A stretch of 64,000 nucleotides of DNA from Populus alba (Eukaryota; Streptophyta; Magnoliopsida; Malpighiales; Salicaceae), in assembly GCF_005239225.2 (NCBI RefSeq), contig NC_133290.1, positions 13,090,204-13,154,203 on the forward strand. Direction: 5' to 3'. Of this stretch, positions 30,346 to 43,826 are shown one piece after another. A program made the translations under genes and the position numbers. The stretch's first letter is position 1. Each line of letters begins with the position of its first letter. The notes beneath the pieces were generated by a model. That model did no database searches. It was not told the DNA's origin and saw only the letters and a list, made by a program, of their open reading frames with translations.

Positions 30346-30945
30346 TTAACATTTTCTCGTCAAATTTTTAGAGATATGCTCTAGTACTTTTATTTTCTCA
30401 TTGAGTGATAAAGAAAGCTCAATTATGCTTTTTTTAGCCAGAATACTACTGTTGAAATAAGAGATAAGCTTAGCATAAAGATCATAAAGGCCAAAGACTA
30501 AGTTAGGCTCAAGGTTATGATACCATACTTGAGCAAATCCATGGAATATAGTAGGGGAAATTTTGCATATAATATCACTCTTTCGTGTTACAAGCTCAAG
30601 GATAATTCTAAAATTTTGCTTATGCTTTCTAGAATTTATAAGGCTATCATATTTATTCAAGTTAGTTTTTGTGAAGACATAGTCTTTTTGAAAGATGAGT
30701 GAGTGAAACTCTATGATAAAAAGTGGAGAATCTCCCACCTGGTGCTTGATGAGAATGGTGTTCATTATTAGTAGTTATGGGTCTTGTCTCACATCTATAT
30801 ATTTTTTCTTATAGGGAGTATATGAGCAAAACTTTAAAGAAGATTGATGGTGATAACCACATTTGTGGCTAAGGCCCGTTGAGGAGAGCTCTTTATAGCA
30901 TCGAGGAAACTATATGGCCAATCTATAATTCACACAAAAAGTCAT
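30346..30945 (-). pseudogene. Gypsy-type gag relic (antisense), copy B
   Basis: Counterpart of the fragment at 16572. Minus-strand strings include RIILELVTRKSDIICKISP, FHGFAQVWYHNLEP and LYDLYAKLISYFNSS, followed in frame by SLNEKIKVLEHIS. That shows where copy A is frameshifted. Toward its N-terminus this copy is interrupted by stops that copy A lacks. Neither is functional; together they define the ancestral frame. Confidence 0.7.
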
Positions 30946-32465
30946 TTTAGTTCAAAAATTCATTTTGTTGATTTTTCAGTTCTTGAATTAAGAGAGAAGA
31001 GAGAATCTCACTAAAAAAATGGTGAATGAGAGAGAAAGTTATTAATTAAATTAACAATGGGTTGCCTTTTTTATGTTTTACTCTGTTAACAAAAAGATCT
31101 TAGACAAAAACAATATTAGGTTTTTCTATCTGTTATGTTCAAAATGGTAGAAATAACATAAAAAAAAATGTTTAAATAAGAGCTAAAACCAATCTAGTTA
31201 ATAAAACTTAGACTAAATTAAATTATGAAACCCAACTAAAAAAGAAATTAAAAAAACTTGAAAATAAAAAAAAATAAAAAAATATATCTTTTAGATCTAG
31301 TTGAGTGTTAACTCGACTTCAAATGACAGAAGCCTGCTGGCCATATAGAAAACTAGGTTTATATAATGTTCTGATAAATTTTTTATCTAGTCCAACAATA
31401 AATTTTAAAATTAAAATTATTTTATATAAAAAAAAACTCGTTTCACCCATCCAAATTTTTTTTTTCTAGACTTAGTTTTTAAATACACAAACCCATCATG
31501 ACTAGCTTCAAATTAGCTTATATAACTGAAATCTTAATCTACTTGAAGAGAAAAAAATTTTAATCAATTAAAAAAGTTTTTAAAGAAATTTCAAATGCGT
31601 TTTGTTCCAAAGTCTCACAAATTTAAAATCCCAACAAAATGGCATCTTTTTTGTTATTTATAAACATAGAATTTGAACAAAATTTGTGTTGCAGGCCCAC
31701 CCTAAAATTTAAATCTTCTGAAACTAAGGAAACTAAAGGTGAGGGCAATAATTGGACGAATTCCATGCTCCAAGCGAAAAGATAGACTTTGTGTGACAGT
31801 TGACTATCATTGACTTCTATGAAAGGAAAAAATGCTGAAGGATGCCGACGCCGATGCCGTGCCGCCTTGTTCTTAGAAAAACATGCATGAGTAGTGGAAA
31901 TTATTTTATTCTGTATAATTGTAAATGAATTCCTCATGCTGCAATTCATAAATATTTAATTAATGATGTAATTCAGTAGTTCTATATCCAATTACATATG
32001 GTTTTAATTCTAAAATCATTAATATTTATTTAAAAGCTTTTTAGTGGGATTCATGCAAAACTATTATATGTTAATTAACCAAATAATTTTAAAATTATTA
32101 TATGTCATAATTGCAATTTCATCCACCCCTTACCACAACCAAATAAGTACTTCATTATTTTATTTTATTTTTACATCCAACTCACTTTCTTTACCCTTTA
32201 TGATTTTGGAAATATCCCTATTCATAAATTCGAGATCAGTGTCTGTGATTTTGGAAAGAATTTACAAGGCCCGTGCTAATTAACATTAAAAATAAGAAGG
32301 GTCTTAATTAATTCTCGTAAGTATTAGCAATATATATATAGAGAGAGGTAATTAATTAGGCTACAAGGCACAAGCTGTATTCTATCTGGAAGCATGACGA
32401 CAACTTGCATGTTTTTCTTAAACAGAACTTCTCCCCAGTTTACAGAGCCAACCATTTCTTTAATG

Positions 32466-32474
32466 TTTATAAAT
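32466..32474 (+). promoter_or_regulatory. TATA box of small-peptide gene SP4
   Basis: TTTATAAAT lies 85 bp before the SP4 ATG, in a promoter segment nearly identical to that of SP2. Confidence 0.5.
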
Positions 32475-32550
32475 CCCTCTTAACTTCGCAATTGTATATA
32501 TCAAGACCTATTCCTTCTTGCAGAAGAACACATACTTAGAGACCAAGGAA

Positions 32551-32721
32551 ATGAGTGATCCAAACAAGCAAGCATCCAACAAGGGCCATGGCTGCCCCTC
32601 CACATCCTTTGCTGGCCTTCCACCGCCACGGTGGCCAATCAAGAGGAAGATTATAGTGGAAGCACTCCAATTCTATTCACCAAGCTCCTCGTCATCGGAG
32701 AAAAAGGCGCAGGCTTCTTAA
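32551..32721 (+). CDS. SP4: small basic serine-rich peptide, 56 residues (unknown family)
   Basis: Block B duplicate of SP2. It starts MSDPNKQ, has KGHG, STSFAGLPPPRWP, KRKIIVEALQFY, a serine tail and ends EKKAQAS. It differs from SP2 at three positions of the shared part (Asn10 for Ile, Ile35 for Met, Pro44 for Ser) and by three extra C-terminal residues, because it keeps CAG where SP2 has TAG. Both copies remain open over their full length although the surrounding duplicated DNA has gained and lost hundreds of bases, which fits selection on the peptide. No signal peptide, one cysteine, no known domain. Confidence 0.68.
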   Translation: MSDPNKQASNKGHGCPSTSFAGLPPPRWPIKRKIIVEALQFYSPSSSSSEKKAQAS

Positions 32722-33825
32722 TGATGGGAAGAAAAGGGGTGTCTTTTGTGTTTTTTTTTTTTTTTTCCTTTCTCATGTGATTACTCTTAATATTGTACTA
32801 TGTATATATCTGATATGCTATATGGATTGTTTTGCAAATATTTCCTACTTGATTATGATCCACTTTGAATTTTTACTGCTATTTATTGATTGCTTTGCTT
32901 TCTACTGTTTGTGTTTGTGAGTTGACTCTTTTCTTTACGTTTCTCTGGGAAGCATTTTGATACCCCAAGATTTTAGTCTCTCAAATTTGTGCTTCAGAAT
33001 TTGGGGATGGGATTTGAAAGAAATTGGCAGTCTAACGATTAATCGGTGATTGAATAGCTTTTACCAACCAACATCTGTTACTTGATCATGAATGATAATG
33101 ATCTCAATTAATTAGGAACAATCTCTAATGGGTTGAGTATGAATCGATAATATTTAAACATGTAATTATTAATCGAAATAGAAATATTTGATATATCGTG
33201 TTTCTCTATAGTAATGCACCTTCCTTTTTTTATTTTCATCTTTTTTTTACTCTTTTTTTGGACTTAATTTCAATAGATAAAGTTTTCAATTCAATTAAAA
33301 AATTAAGATAAAGTTCAAAGTAAAAGAACAATAATGTAAAACACAGAAAAATTGCATGGTTTTAGAATTTTTATTTAGATCCAAAATTTATTTTGTTTAT
33401 ATTTTAATTTTTAAGTTAGAAAGAAAAAACATAAACTCCCTAAAAACCGATAAAGTTGTTGTTTGGCCTATTTGTTATTGTAGGTGACTTGTTGCTTGCT
33501 AAATAAAAATGGGAGTGAAAAAACTCAAACCCAAATAACTTGGGTTTGGTAAGGACATTAGATCCAAGTTATTTAGGTTTAAAAATGATATCTTACCAAA
33601 AAAAGTTAGATTTAGCTCGACTACAACTCAAAAACTTGGTGTGGTACAACCAAACACCAAGAGTAAGAGTCTGGTAGGGTGTCAAATCCAAATTACTTGA
33701 ATTTGAAAAAAAGATGTCATATTCAAGGAATGTGTCTTATTATTGTTGTTGTTAAATTTTTTTAAAAAAAAATTATTATTATTAAAGAAAAACTATAGAT
33801 TTGATTTGAAGGATAAATTTAAAAA

Positions 33826-34522
33826 CTATAAGAACTTGGATTAGACATGTTTTAATATAATTATTATTATTATTAAATTTTTTTAAAAATATTATTATTA
33901 TTATTGAAAAAAAATCGGCTTGATTTAAAGGGATATTAGATTCATATTTTGTGAACTTGCACCGAAGCCAATCTTTAAAAAGCATACAACTGCTTGGTAC
34001 AAAAGCTTTGTCTTTGCGAAGGTCCTGTTCGATCCTCAAGAACCAGCCTATATAGTTATGATAAATGTAGTGGCTGCGGTAGTGATTATTGGTTCACGAG
34101 GGAAAGACATGCAGCGGACTTATTTTATTGGCATAGACGCATTATCTAGAAGGCCTCTAGCATTTTTAGCCTTCTCAGTTCAAGTCCAATCCAAAGCCAC
34201 TGCTGAAAGAACAGATTACCCATGATGAAAAAAATTGATGAAATATGAGGAGATGCTACAAATGTATCATAAACGAATTCATTAAGAGAAATGTTGCTAA
34301 AAATAAAAAATAATAATAAAAAAGATCCCACTAGCATATAACTTAGTACCAGTTTTTATGTCAAAGGTCATTTTGAGTAAAAATTTACACACAAAATGCC
34401 GTTTCACTAATTTTAATGAACTTGTAAAGGTACATGGCTTTGCCAACTAATTCCTCCCTGTGGATCGAGCTTCGCAGTTCACTCCAAAGCAAGCAAACAA
34501 CGTGCAGGAGGTATTATTTGGT
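33826..34522. other. Intergenic, downstream of the RGLG gene
   Basis: Contains ATT-rich low-complexity DNA to about 33910 and then unique sequence that probably includes the 3' end of the minus-strand RGLG transcript. No separate gene is supported. Confidence 0.4.
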
Positions 34523-37500
34523 TCAGGTAAACAATTTCAGGCGTGTTGTTATCGGCTGCCGACATATAGGGCAAGTTGAAAGGCTTGCTCCACAATCCCT
34601 GCAAGTCTTCATTGCAGAAAAAAGGAGAAACATAAACACACACACACGCACACAGGAGTCTGAAGCTAATGTTGTGTAATTGTCAGGGGAAATGCACTAA
34701 CCAGATGACCGCATCCAAAAGCCATGTCTTTTGGGTTAGTCAAGCAAATAGGGCAGACCTTGAACAACATAACTTGCATGTTAAAACAAAATCCTGATAC
34801 AAATAGGAATCCAAAGGAGGAGAAATCGAGGGGGGAAATACCGGTTCGACTGAAGTAGATGGTTGAACTGTGTCAAAGTTTGTAATGTGTGGAATTGATT
34901 TCACAGCATTATCATGATCAATCACTTCACGAGGAGGCAGGAGTGGCCTTGTGCGTGGACCACCAACTAAATCATGACTGCACGAGTAAAACTGTTTGAA
35001 GACTTGAACTCCCTGGTTTGATATCAGACATTAACTAGAAAATGAACCTGCTGTCTTACTCTGTATGCTGAAGTCTTTGAGTGGCTCTGTACTGAAGTGG
35101 AATTTCCATGAGGGCAGCAAGTGCAAAGGCTGTTTCCTTCTTTGATGCTTCGGTGTTGTCTAACATTATTTTAGTGAAGTTCACAAACTGCATGAGGATA
35201 AAAGAAAAGGTATCAGAACAAGTGTTTAACTCAGCTGGTCCGAATTCTTTGTTGGCATTATACCAGTGATATAACTGAAATAAAAATCTCATTTCAGTCA
35301 CATGAACAAGAGTGTTTGGGTTTGAGGGCTTGAAACAAAAACAGGTTTCAAGAGAAAAGCAAGTTTGGAATTCAAAGTAGGTGTCATGTATCTTTTTTAA
35401 ACCATGGTTTTGAAATTCCATGACACTTGTTTTGAAAACTCAATCTTAAAGATACCCTGAGATTAGTTTGTGAAAAGATGAGGTTTCAAATCTTAATCTC
35501 TTCTGACTTTGTGCCATCCAAAGCTGCACGCGCACACATCAAATATACCTGAAAGTTGTCAAATTCACGCTGAGGAATGTTATCATCGAATTGTTGCATT
35601 GCATCCCATGGTCCATCCCCAACTCCAACAAAAATAATTGAGAGAGGATGCTTGCTGTTTATAAAATTAACAAGCGTCAATACAGTGATAGAAAACACAA
35701 CATTAAAAAATATTACATACACCATTAATTTACCTAGCAGCAACTATGGAGTTTACTGTTGCTTGTTCTTGAGGACTCAACTGTCCAGGAGGAGTATCAG
35801 GAGCCCTGGTAACCTAAACAATGAAAGAAAACATAAAACAGCAGCAGCAGCAATTAACAAGAAAACATAGTCAAAATGTGTTCACATTTTATGATAGCTG
35901 GTGAGAAAGGGATGGATATAAAGAAAGAGTTAAGAACCTGTCCATCTGCAATGATAACAAGAACATGATACTGACCGCTTCTCTCCACAATGTCAATTGC
36001 CGCATCAATAATTGCAGCAAATGAAGTTGGGCCTGCAGAAGTAGGTCAAAATTACTATTATCAGTCCTTGCCTTTTGAGAATTTAACACATGAAATGAAT
36101 ATGGAATTATTCATCTTTTATTATTCATTCACAAGAATTTATCTCCCCTTAGCAGCTTAGTGAGGAATTAAAAAAAATATTAGAAAAGGAATGGATATCA
36201 TGTTCAAAAGGACAGAAAAAAGATGAAAATTGTGCTTTGAAATAAGCAAGAAGGAAAGAGGGCTGTGTTGAACCTGACAACTTTAAGTGTGGAACAATCT
36301 CTCTGTATCGTGCAAGAGCTTCCTCAAGACCATTACAAGGTCGATTATCAGGATAAAAGCTGAATACATACTTATCATGTGTTGATGCTACCAAAAGAAA
36401 ACAAGAAAGAAATCAATAACCAATCCAAGAAAACTGTAGTACATCGGTGTACAGGAAGTGAAGCCATAAGGAGAGAGACTAACCATCACCAAATCCAAAA
36501 CAAGGTATCAAATTATCTTCATCAAAAGGAGACAGAGTACGGCCAATAATAGAGATTGCTTGTTCATAGGGATTCAGTGTGCTACCAATTGCATGGAGGC
36601 TTTTCCGATGAAATGAACGCGTGCCTAAAATCATCGGGGAAAAGAAAGTTTTCTCCCACTAATCAGAATAAATAAAAATGGATGTTCAATAGTTTTCAAT
36701 GGAAAGGAAGAATCACCTGTCCACTCATTACTCTTGGTAAAATCAATACCAAGTATTAAATTAGATGATTCAAGACCAGCCTTTCTCAGGGCAGAAATAA
36801 CCTGAGAATACACCAAAGTCGTTTTAATTAAGTTTGTTTCACCAAGAGAGGTAATAATTAAGCAGAATGGTATGCTACTCAGAATCTACTTTTTTTCTTG
36901 AGATTTATTCTCGTAACCATGTGCAATTCTTGACGATGTTTTTCTTGTGATGACTGTTAACCTCTGAGAATTTCCCCATGAATTGTGACATATTTCAGTA
37001 TCTGTTATCCTTAATTTTTAACTGATTTGTTATTTATATAATTTTTCAAGAAGTTTTTCCAATCATATTATGCTTATGATCATTGAGGTTTGTTATAACT
37101 TTCTAGCATGAACTTCATAAATCAAGCAATATGAATTGATCTGATACTTCTGCTATACAGATTTGCAATCCGGTGCCAAGAACCTCCATCATCCTAAATC
37201 CTCTGTTGCCTTTCCCTGCCTTATCAGAATCTTGGATCATCACCATCCTTCTGTTAAGTAGGAAGGACGGAGAGGAGCGAGGACAGAGAGGAAAAAGGAG
37301 GGATATTAACCCATCCATCTAGTTGTTTGGCTTAAGAGGGAGGGAGAGGACAGAAGCCAATCTGCTGACATTGGACAGGTAGCAAATTACAAATCAAGAA
37401 GGATAGAGGGGTCCTTCCTTTGATTCTCTATCCAACCAGTTATATTTTGATTACTAACTATCACGCATTATCAACAATGCGGTCATGTTTTGCTGTCTAT

Positions 37501-37810
37501 TATATAATCTTCGGACACTCCTTGCCATCAAACAGTCATGCACCTTTTCATTCTCTTGGAAGATTAAGGAAAAGAGAAACATTATGTTGATAAAGAATTA
37601 AGTACTACTACACAGTAGCACATATCATCTTCTACAATTCAATAAAGGAACCATAAATGATACCTGATCCAATGAGTTGAAATTGTCAGCTATGTAAGTC
37701 GGATGCTGCCCGCGTTGATAGTTACGATCCATTGAGCTTTCTGCATAAGAAGTGGGTTGTTTCTGAAAATCATAACGATGATCAGCAAAAGTGGATGCCC
37801 CATTCCCCAT
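34523..37810 (-). CDS. RGLG: RGLG-type RING E3 ubiquitin ligase with copine/vWA domain
   Basis: Eleven coding exons on the minus strand: 37664-37810, 36717-36801, 36484-36624, 36274-36387, 35938-36032, 35734-35813, 35549-35654, 35060-35187, 34842-34977, 34702-34758, 34523-34606. They join in phase to 1173 nt, 390 residues. The protein starts MGNGAS, a likely N-myristoylation signal for plasma-membrane attachment. A copine/vWA domain follows (about 50-290) with the metal-site motif DFTKS (69-73), [13 protein letters not shown] and [12 protein letters not shown]3HC4 RING closes the protein: Cys346, 349, 360, His362, Cys365, 368, 375, 378. In Arabidopsis, RGLG proteins ubiquitinate regulators in auxin, drought/ABA and jasmonate signalling; the target here is unknown. 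The short N-terminus resembles the shorter RGLG members. A CT-rich leader at about 38830-38910 and a possible 5' UTR intron (37813-38841) lie upstream. Confidence 0.92.
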
Positions 37811-37812
37811 AC

Positions 37813-38950
37813 CTGACAACTTCTTTACCTTTATTTTAATTTTTTTTATAAAATAACTTGCAGACAGGTTAATTCTAGATATTCCACAGAGACTTCGGTG
37901 TTCTGAAGCTGCAACAATGAATCCTTTCAACAGAACAGAGAAAATTTATGACAATAGCATACTCCTGTTGGTTTTGCATCAACTTTGGTTAATACAACAT
38001 AATTTATTTTATGTACCACCATTTTGACAACCCAATGGTGGGAGGGTGACCACATTCTAAAGTCAAAATAAAATGTTTACCAAATTAACATTAAGTCAAT
38101 ATCTGATCTCACTAAACCAATTATTACCAAAAAAAAAAAAAAAAACCAGATTCAAGCCAGATTAGCCAAGAGCACAAAGCTTCCGCTCTATCTGGCTCTA
38201 CAAAAAAACCTATCTGATAATTTCAACTCTGGGGAACCATTCAAAGTAAGAAAACTGCCCAGAAAAAAATAAAATAAAAAAAGCCCTTAAATGTAATAAA
38301 ATATTCGTTGCCAATCCGAAATTTGATTGTTGGAAACAGTATTGTACTATAATTATCCAATCTACTTCCCTGTACTTGCTTCTAAGTAAATTTGGTTGCT
38401 AGAAAACTTCAGAAATGGATATGAAGTTGAATTAACCAGTGCGAGTTCTCTTTTTCTGTAAGCTTCTAGCAACCTTAAAGAGCACCAGACACATAATCCC
38501 ATCATAATCAAAGCTCACTTTTTCTTAATTTTAAACCCAGATTTTCCCATTAAAACTCACCAAAAATCTCTATCTCCACATTGCCTAACCAAAAAAGGAA
38601 AAACTTTTCATGTATCAACTAGTCAAGGATATCAAACAATCATACAGATTAAGCTAAAACTCAAACAGCTCGCTGCTTCTCAATCATCCACAAAGACCCC
38701 ACCTAACAAAAATAAATAAATCAAAACACTAAATCACCAAAATCCATCAACAAAAACACATCAAAATCAAAAAAAAAAAAAAAATAGAACCATGATAACA
38801 CCCACAAAGAAAGATGAAGACTTTTAGAAAGAGAGAATCACCAGTTGTCCACGGAGAGTAAGAAAGAGAGACAGAGATAGGAAAAGCTGAGATTCAATGA
38901 GAGAGAATTATATGTAGTTTCAAAGAATTCTGGTTTTGCTTTTACCGATC
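37813..38950 (-). promoter_or_regulatory. Probable 5' leader, leader intron and promoter of RGLG
   Basis: On the minus strand, AG sits two bases before the ATG (TTGTCAG/GTATGGGG), and a donor-like ACAACTG/GTGATT occurs at 38842/38841. The region beyond is a pyrimidine-rich leader (TCTCTCTTTC and similar), common in plant 5' UTRs. This arrangement would give a leader intron of about 1 kb; inference only. Confidence 0.4.
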
Positions 38951-41900
38951 TTTTAAAAAGCTCAAGACCAAAGAAGAAACCATGACACGAAGTATTTCTG
39001 TTCAGTTAAAGTCACTTTTATCTTGTCTGACCATCTTGCTTCCTAGCTGGCTTTCCCTCTTGCGTGCAAAACACCTTCCACGTTCAACATCCACGTCTTA
39101 AACTTAACTGGTGTATTCACATAAAATTTGAAACTTAAGAGAATATTCATGAGTTATTTATTACATACTTATGAGACTGATTTGAAATTTAATTTAGTTT
39201 AAGATTAATTCGTGAATTAAGCAGTTTAATTTGTGGACAGAAGAATCATCTCAAAACTATGCAAGCACATGAAATGTTTTTTTTAAAAAAAAAACCATAA
39301 TCCTTAATTAATTATACTCGAGGGAGGGAGAAGTATGCAAACAGGTATCAACATAATTAACGTCATCCAGAATCAACAATTATTATTTTACTTTAAATTG
39401 TCCCCAACGTAGAAAAAGAATATAACAACTCGATTGAAAACTTTTGAAATGGAAAAAGGAAGCAATATAATAATACAAGCAGCCGAACGGCCAGTAGAAG
39501 ATTCTTTTTTTTAATGAACACTGAAAAGTATGGTAGAAGTATTGTATACCATGCCACTGTAGACCCTTACATATTGAACTGCGAGGATGCTCTACTTTTT
39601 GTTTTCCTCCCTGAACTTTTTTCTTTGTAATTTGATTTTTAGGGTGGTCAAATTAATGCCCAATTACTTCTAATTTGTTAAGAAAAAATAAGATTCAAAG
39701 ATAAGGAACCAAAGTAAGAAAAATGAGAAAATAGGTGTTGATTCTAAAATTGATATGCAAAGTTCATTTTGATCCTTTTACTTTCTAAATGGTTTATTGG
39801 TGGTCCCTTTAGGTTTTACAAAAACATTTTGATCCAAAATTATTTTTTTTATTATTTTTAACTCGTTAAAAGAGAGGACAGAAAAATTCACCATGTTATT
39901 AATGTAAAATACAAAATTTTTATTGACACATTATAAAAAAAAATCTTATTTTAGTGTTAACGAATTTTGTTTATTAAAAAGAATTTTACTTAGATTTTTT
40001 TTACCTTTCCATTAACTAAGATGATAAATTTGAGCATGAGAAATTTTTTGAATTTAAATTTATATTTTGGGTTTTGTCTGATTTTTAGATTATTTCAATT
40101 TATTAATGAGTTTATTTAAATTTTTAGGGTACAAATTGAAAAATAATTTCTCTGTTATGAGGTACCCTTGCACCGAATTTTCAACAACCCTCCGGTCATT
40201 GATTTCTAGGTGTACAGGCCATATGTCATCCATGTTACGCACCGTCCACCTTTAATATGTTTTTTTTATTTATTTAAAAAAGGCCTAGCCCATATGGAAT
40301 GATTTGACGTCTACCTCTAATTTTTTTTTAATGTCTCCTTTTGCTATATAACCTTTTTTTTTTAAAGGCCTTTTTTTTTTTAATTAAAAAAATTAGACCT
40401 TTAGTCTCATGCCTACCCCTTTTTTTTTCTTAAAAAAAAAATTCTAAAACATTTCTAAAGAAATTAGGCCTTTATTTCAATATTACTATCTTAATTTTTT
40501 AAATAAATATTTTTCAATATATATTAGATTTTTTTATTTATAATCATTGATTTCTTTTGAAAAATATATTAGCAATGTATGAATTTTTTAAAACATTTTG
40601 AAAAAATAAGGTCAAATACTAGGTAAAAACAAATAATATGAGTCATGAGTTTAAAAAGTTAACTAAAGTTGACTTGAGTTTTTTTCAGTTTTTTTTTTGT
40701 TTGAATATTTTTTAAAAATTTCATCATTTTAATATTGATTTGATTAAAGATTGAATTTAATAACATATTTTCTATAAGTTTATCACAATCTCACGCCCTA
40801 GTTTATAGATTTGTCAAAATTAATTCAAGTTGACCCAAATCAATTTAATATGTTGTCAATATTAAAAAAAAAATATCGTTTGGAATTTTTTTTTAAAATC
40901 AAACTATATTTTTATGCATTGTCCAAGTTATCTTTGAGTCTGTCAAGTTGATTGAGTCAACTTCCACGTGGTTTGATTTTTTTTCTACTAAAAAATATAT
41001 TAGCAAATGCTTAAACATATATTTTTTGTTTTTTTTTTTAAATTGATCTAACATAAAACATGAGTGTGGACTAATGATTTAGAAACAACTAATTTTTGTT
41101 CCTTAACTAGATTTGTTTATCGATTGATATGGTTTGAACTTAAGGTAGTGTTTGATATTTATATAGTGATTATTTTTTAAAGTATTTTTTATTCGAAAAT
41201 GTATTAAAATTTATTTATTTTTATTTTTATTTTTTAAAATTTATTTTTGGAATAAGCATATCAAAACAATTCAAAAAACGTTTTAAAAAAAAAAAAATTC
41301 AAATTTTTGTTGGTTCCCAAATTCCCAAATGCTGCCTAAACCTTGAATGCATGTAACCGTACTAGTATGGGCTGTTTGGTGAGCTGGGTTTACTTTGTTG
41401 GGCTTTAAAATGTCTTTGTTTGTCGAAACTCAGGCCCTGTGCCAATATGGTTCATTGGACTTGGGATTGGCCCAGCTTGAAAGAAGGACAATTATTATTG
41501 TTCCTTGTGTTTCCTCGCATGCTTCTCACTCCCATTTGTTGGACAACTAATTCTTGGATTTGCTTTGAATCTTTGGTCATGAAGCAACAAACCTCGCAAT
41601 TCCTTCACGAACGTATATGTATATTAAATGATAAAATGATAAATATTATTTATATATGTGTATTTTATGTTAATATTAAGATATCCATATATCATATTGT
41701 ATTAAAAAAAATTAAATTTTCTACAAATATATTTAAATAATATAATTATATATTTTAAGCTGGGTTTTTTACGAGTTTTAGGTTGAGTTTAATAATATAA
41801 TTATAATATAATAAGATGGTGTATTTGCAAAAACAATTTTCCTGGTTGGTTTAGAGACGCTGTGACAATTAAATTAAACTGCACAGAAGGAGATATATCT

Positions 41901-43534
41901 GAAAAAGTGGTGATGAAGCAAGAAAAGAAATTAAAACAGAGAGCACAAAAATGAAGAAAGAAGAAGAAGATCTCCTCAACTCTAAACCTTGTGGAGATTT
42001 ATATAGCCATAGGTTTTACAAACCTTGTGGAGAAAAATTATGCTTTTTCTCTAATTCCATTCCTTAATATTTGACTTATTAGAATTTGAGTTTCATGATT
42101 TTTTATGGTTTACCTTTTGTTTTCTCAATTTTATGACCCATGTTCTAGTTTGGTGAGTTAATTTTGTTGTCTCAAGTTCTTTTTTCCTTTTGTTTTCAAT
42201 TGGTATTTTTTTTTAAATTCATTATTCAATATTTAATTGATAAATAATTATGCTTTATCATTTTTTTCCAGTTTGCTTTCTACGAGGTTATTCTAGTCTT
42301 ATGATTCGGGCTACAGATTTTGCGAGTTAACTTATATAGGCTTTGACCATTTTCTTGTATCCTTAACAAAAAACTAAAAGAGATGATGTTTTTACCGCAC
42401 ATCACCTCACAAAATATTATCCATTGCAATAATGTTTTTTAGTACAAAATTATAATGTTTTTCTTTTTCTAATTTTCTCCTTTAATATTTTTCCTCACCT
42501 CTCGACCCGATTCCTTATCTAACCTGAATTTAAAATTAAACAGCATAGAAGTTGTTATGAGATAACCTAGTCGACTTGATTAATCTAAAAGCAACACAAA
42601 CAATTAATAAAAAACATGATTTGGCTTATAAAAAATTTCAAGATGGCTTTAATAAAAATATTGTGTGGTCAACATATTAGATTAACTTGAGTTTCATTGT
42701 TTAACTCGAGTTTCATTGTTTAACTCGTCGAATTCATCATGATCCGAGTGGTGGACTCCATTGAGTTTAATAATTTTATTTTATTTTTTAACTATTTTTA
42801 CTTAATCATAAAACAACAATGCTCGTAAAATTGAGCATAATCTAACTATCGAGATATTTATTTGAAAATGTGATAACTTCATATAAAAAAAATTAGAATA
42901 ATTTATAAAAACAAATTCAAAATCAAGCAAATGGTGAAGAATAAAATTTAAAAAAAAAAGAGGGAAATACCGAAAAAGAAAGAGAGGGAAATACAAAAAA
43001 AAAAAATTAGAGGTCATCTCCTTCACTATTCATATACCTCTACTCTTTTAGATGTATTAGGTACGTAATTATTTAATATTTAAAAATAATAATAATTCTA
43101 TTTTTTTTTTTTTGAAAAGATATGATCTGATTGAGAAGTGGATTTTTAATATCTACATAATCTTTTTGAATTTGAGTCTTATAAAAATAATGAGAAAACA
43201 ACTTCTTATGAATAAATCAATTTAAATGTAAATGACCTTAAAATATGAATGGAAAAGAATTTAATTAGTCCGATGTACAAAAACTTGGTTGGGAAATTAC
43301 CTCATTATATATATATATATATAACCTTTTCATTTCAGTATATTTCTTATAGCCCAATTCATTCAGTATATTACCCACTGCTTCGACATAGAATATCTAG
43401 TTTTATCACCACATCCGTCTATGTATCCAAAGATTATGTTCATTCCGTAGGAGGACTTAGTGATCTTTAATTTGCAAAGGAAACCTCCTACAGTACTAAA
43501 CTTGCCTTTGTATCATATGGTAAATCTATTTACA
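38951..43534. other. Long gene-free AT-rich region
   Basis: The first few hundred bases may be promoter for RGLG. After that I see low-complexity AT-rich DNA and degenerate transposon scraps: phrases like GTTGACTTGAGTT near 40670-40960 and 42290-42340, and a MITE-like element at about 41145-41338. Open frames such as the one at 41420-41740 show no domain and are not called. Confidence 0.5.
41145..41338. mobile_element. MITE-like AT-rich element
   Basis: Ends GTAGTGTTTGATA and TTCCCAAATGCTGCC enclose an AT-rich core with GAAAATGTATTAAAAT and ATATCAAAACAATTC. Same family as the copies at 1015, 23026 and 53761. Confidence 0.45.
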
Positions 43535-43826
43535 TGTCAAAGAACTATCTCAAATTAAAAGTTTAAACTGTTAAGTGAGATTTCAGGATATAATTTATAT
43601 TATTTTCTAATATACCCTTTCAAGTAAAAGTCATTTGAATTTGAAACTTGTATAGGCCTACATTACCTTGTGCTTAATTTTATCAAATAAATAGGAATGA
43701 TGAGATTCAAACTCGTGACTACTAAGTCATTAAGACTTTGATACTATATGTCAAAGAACTATTTTAACCCAAAAGTTTAAGCTGTTAGATGAGATTTTAG
43801 AATATAATTTATATTATTATCTACTA
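43535..43826 (-). mobile_element. TRIM, copy 3 (inverted)
   Basis: The terminal repeats are 43535-43612 and 43749-43826, each exactly 78 bp, as in the other two copies. On the minus strand the primer-site position reads TAGTATCAAAG. The flanks do not match the P450 units, so this is an independent insertion. Confidence 0.75.

Larger units (their letters stand above)
28700..33825. repeat. Large segmental duplication, block B
   Basis: Duplicate of block A (about 15100-21065), containing the same gag relic and a small-peptide gene. It lacks three insertions found in A and carries one hAT element of its own. Divergence is visible throughout (substitutions every few tens of bases), so the duplication is not an assembly echo. 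Confidence 0.85.

Noticed and set aside
31623..31949. 108-codon minus-strand frame in block B
   Set aside because: The same place in block A is interrupted by an insertion and does not keep the frame, so it is unlikely to be under selection.
35140..36090. Short minus-strand frames read as separate small genes
   Set aside because: They are single exons of the RGLG gene extended into introns.
41420..41740. 106-codon plus-strand frame
   Set aside because: No recognisable motif, AT-driven composition in its second half, no splice or promoter context.
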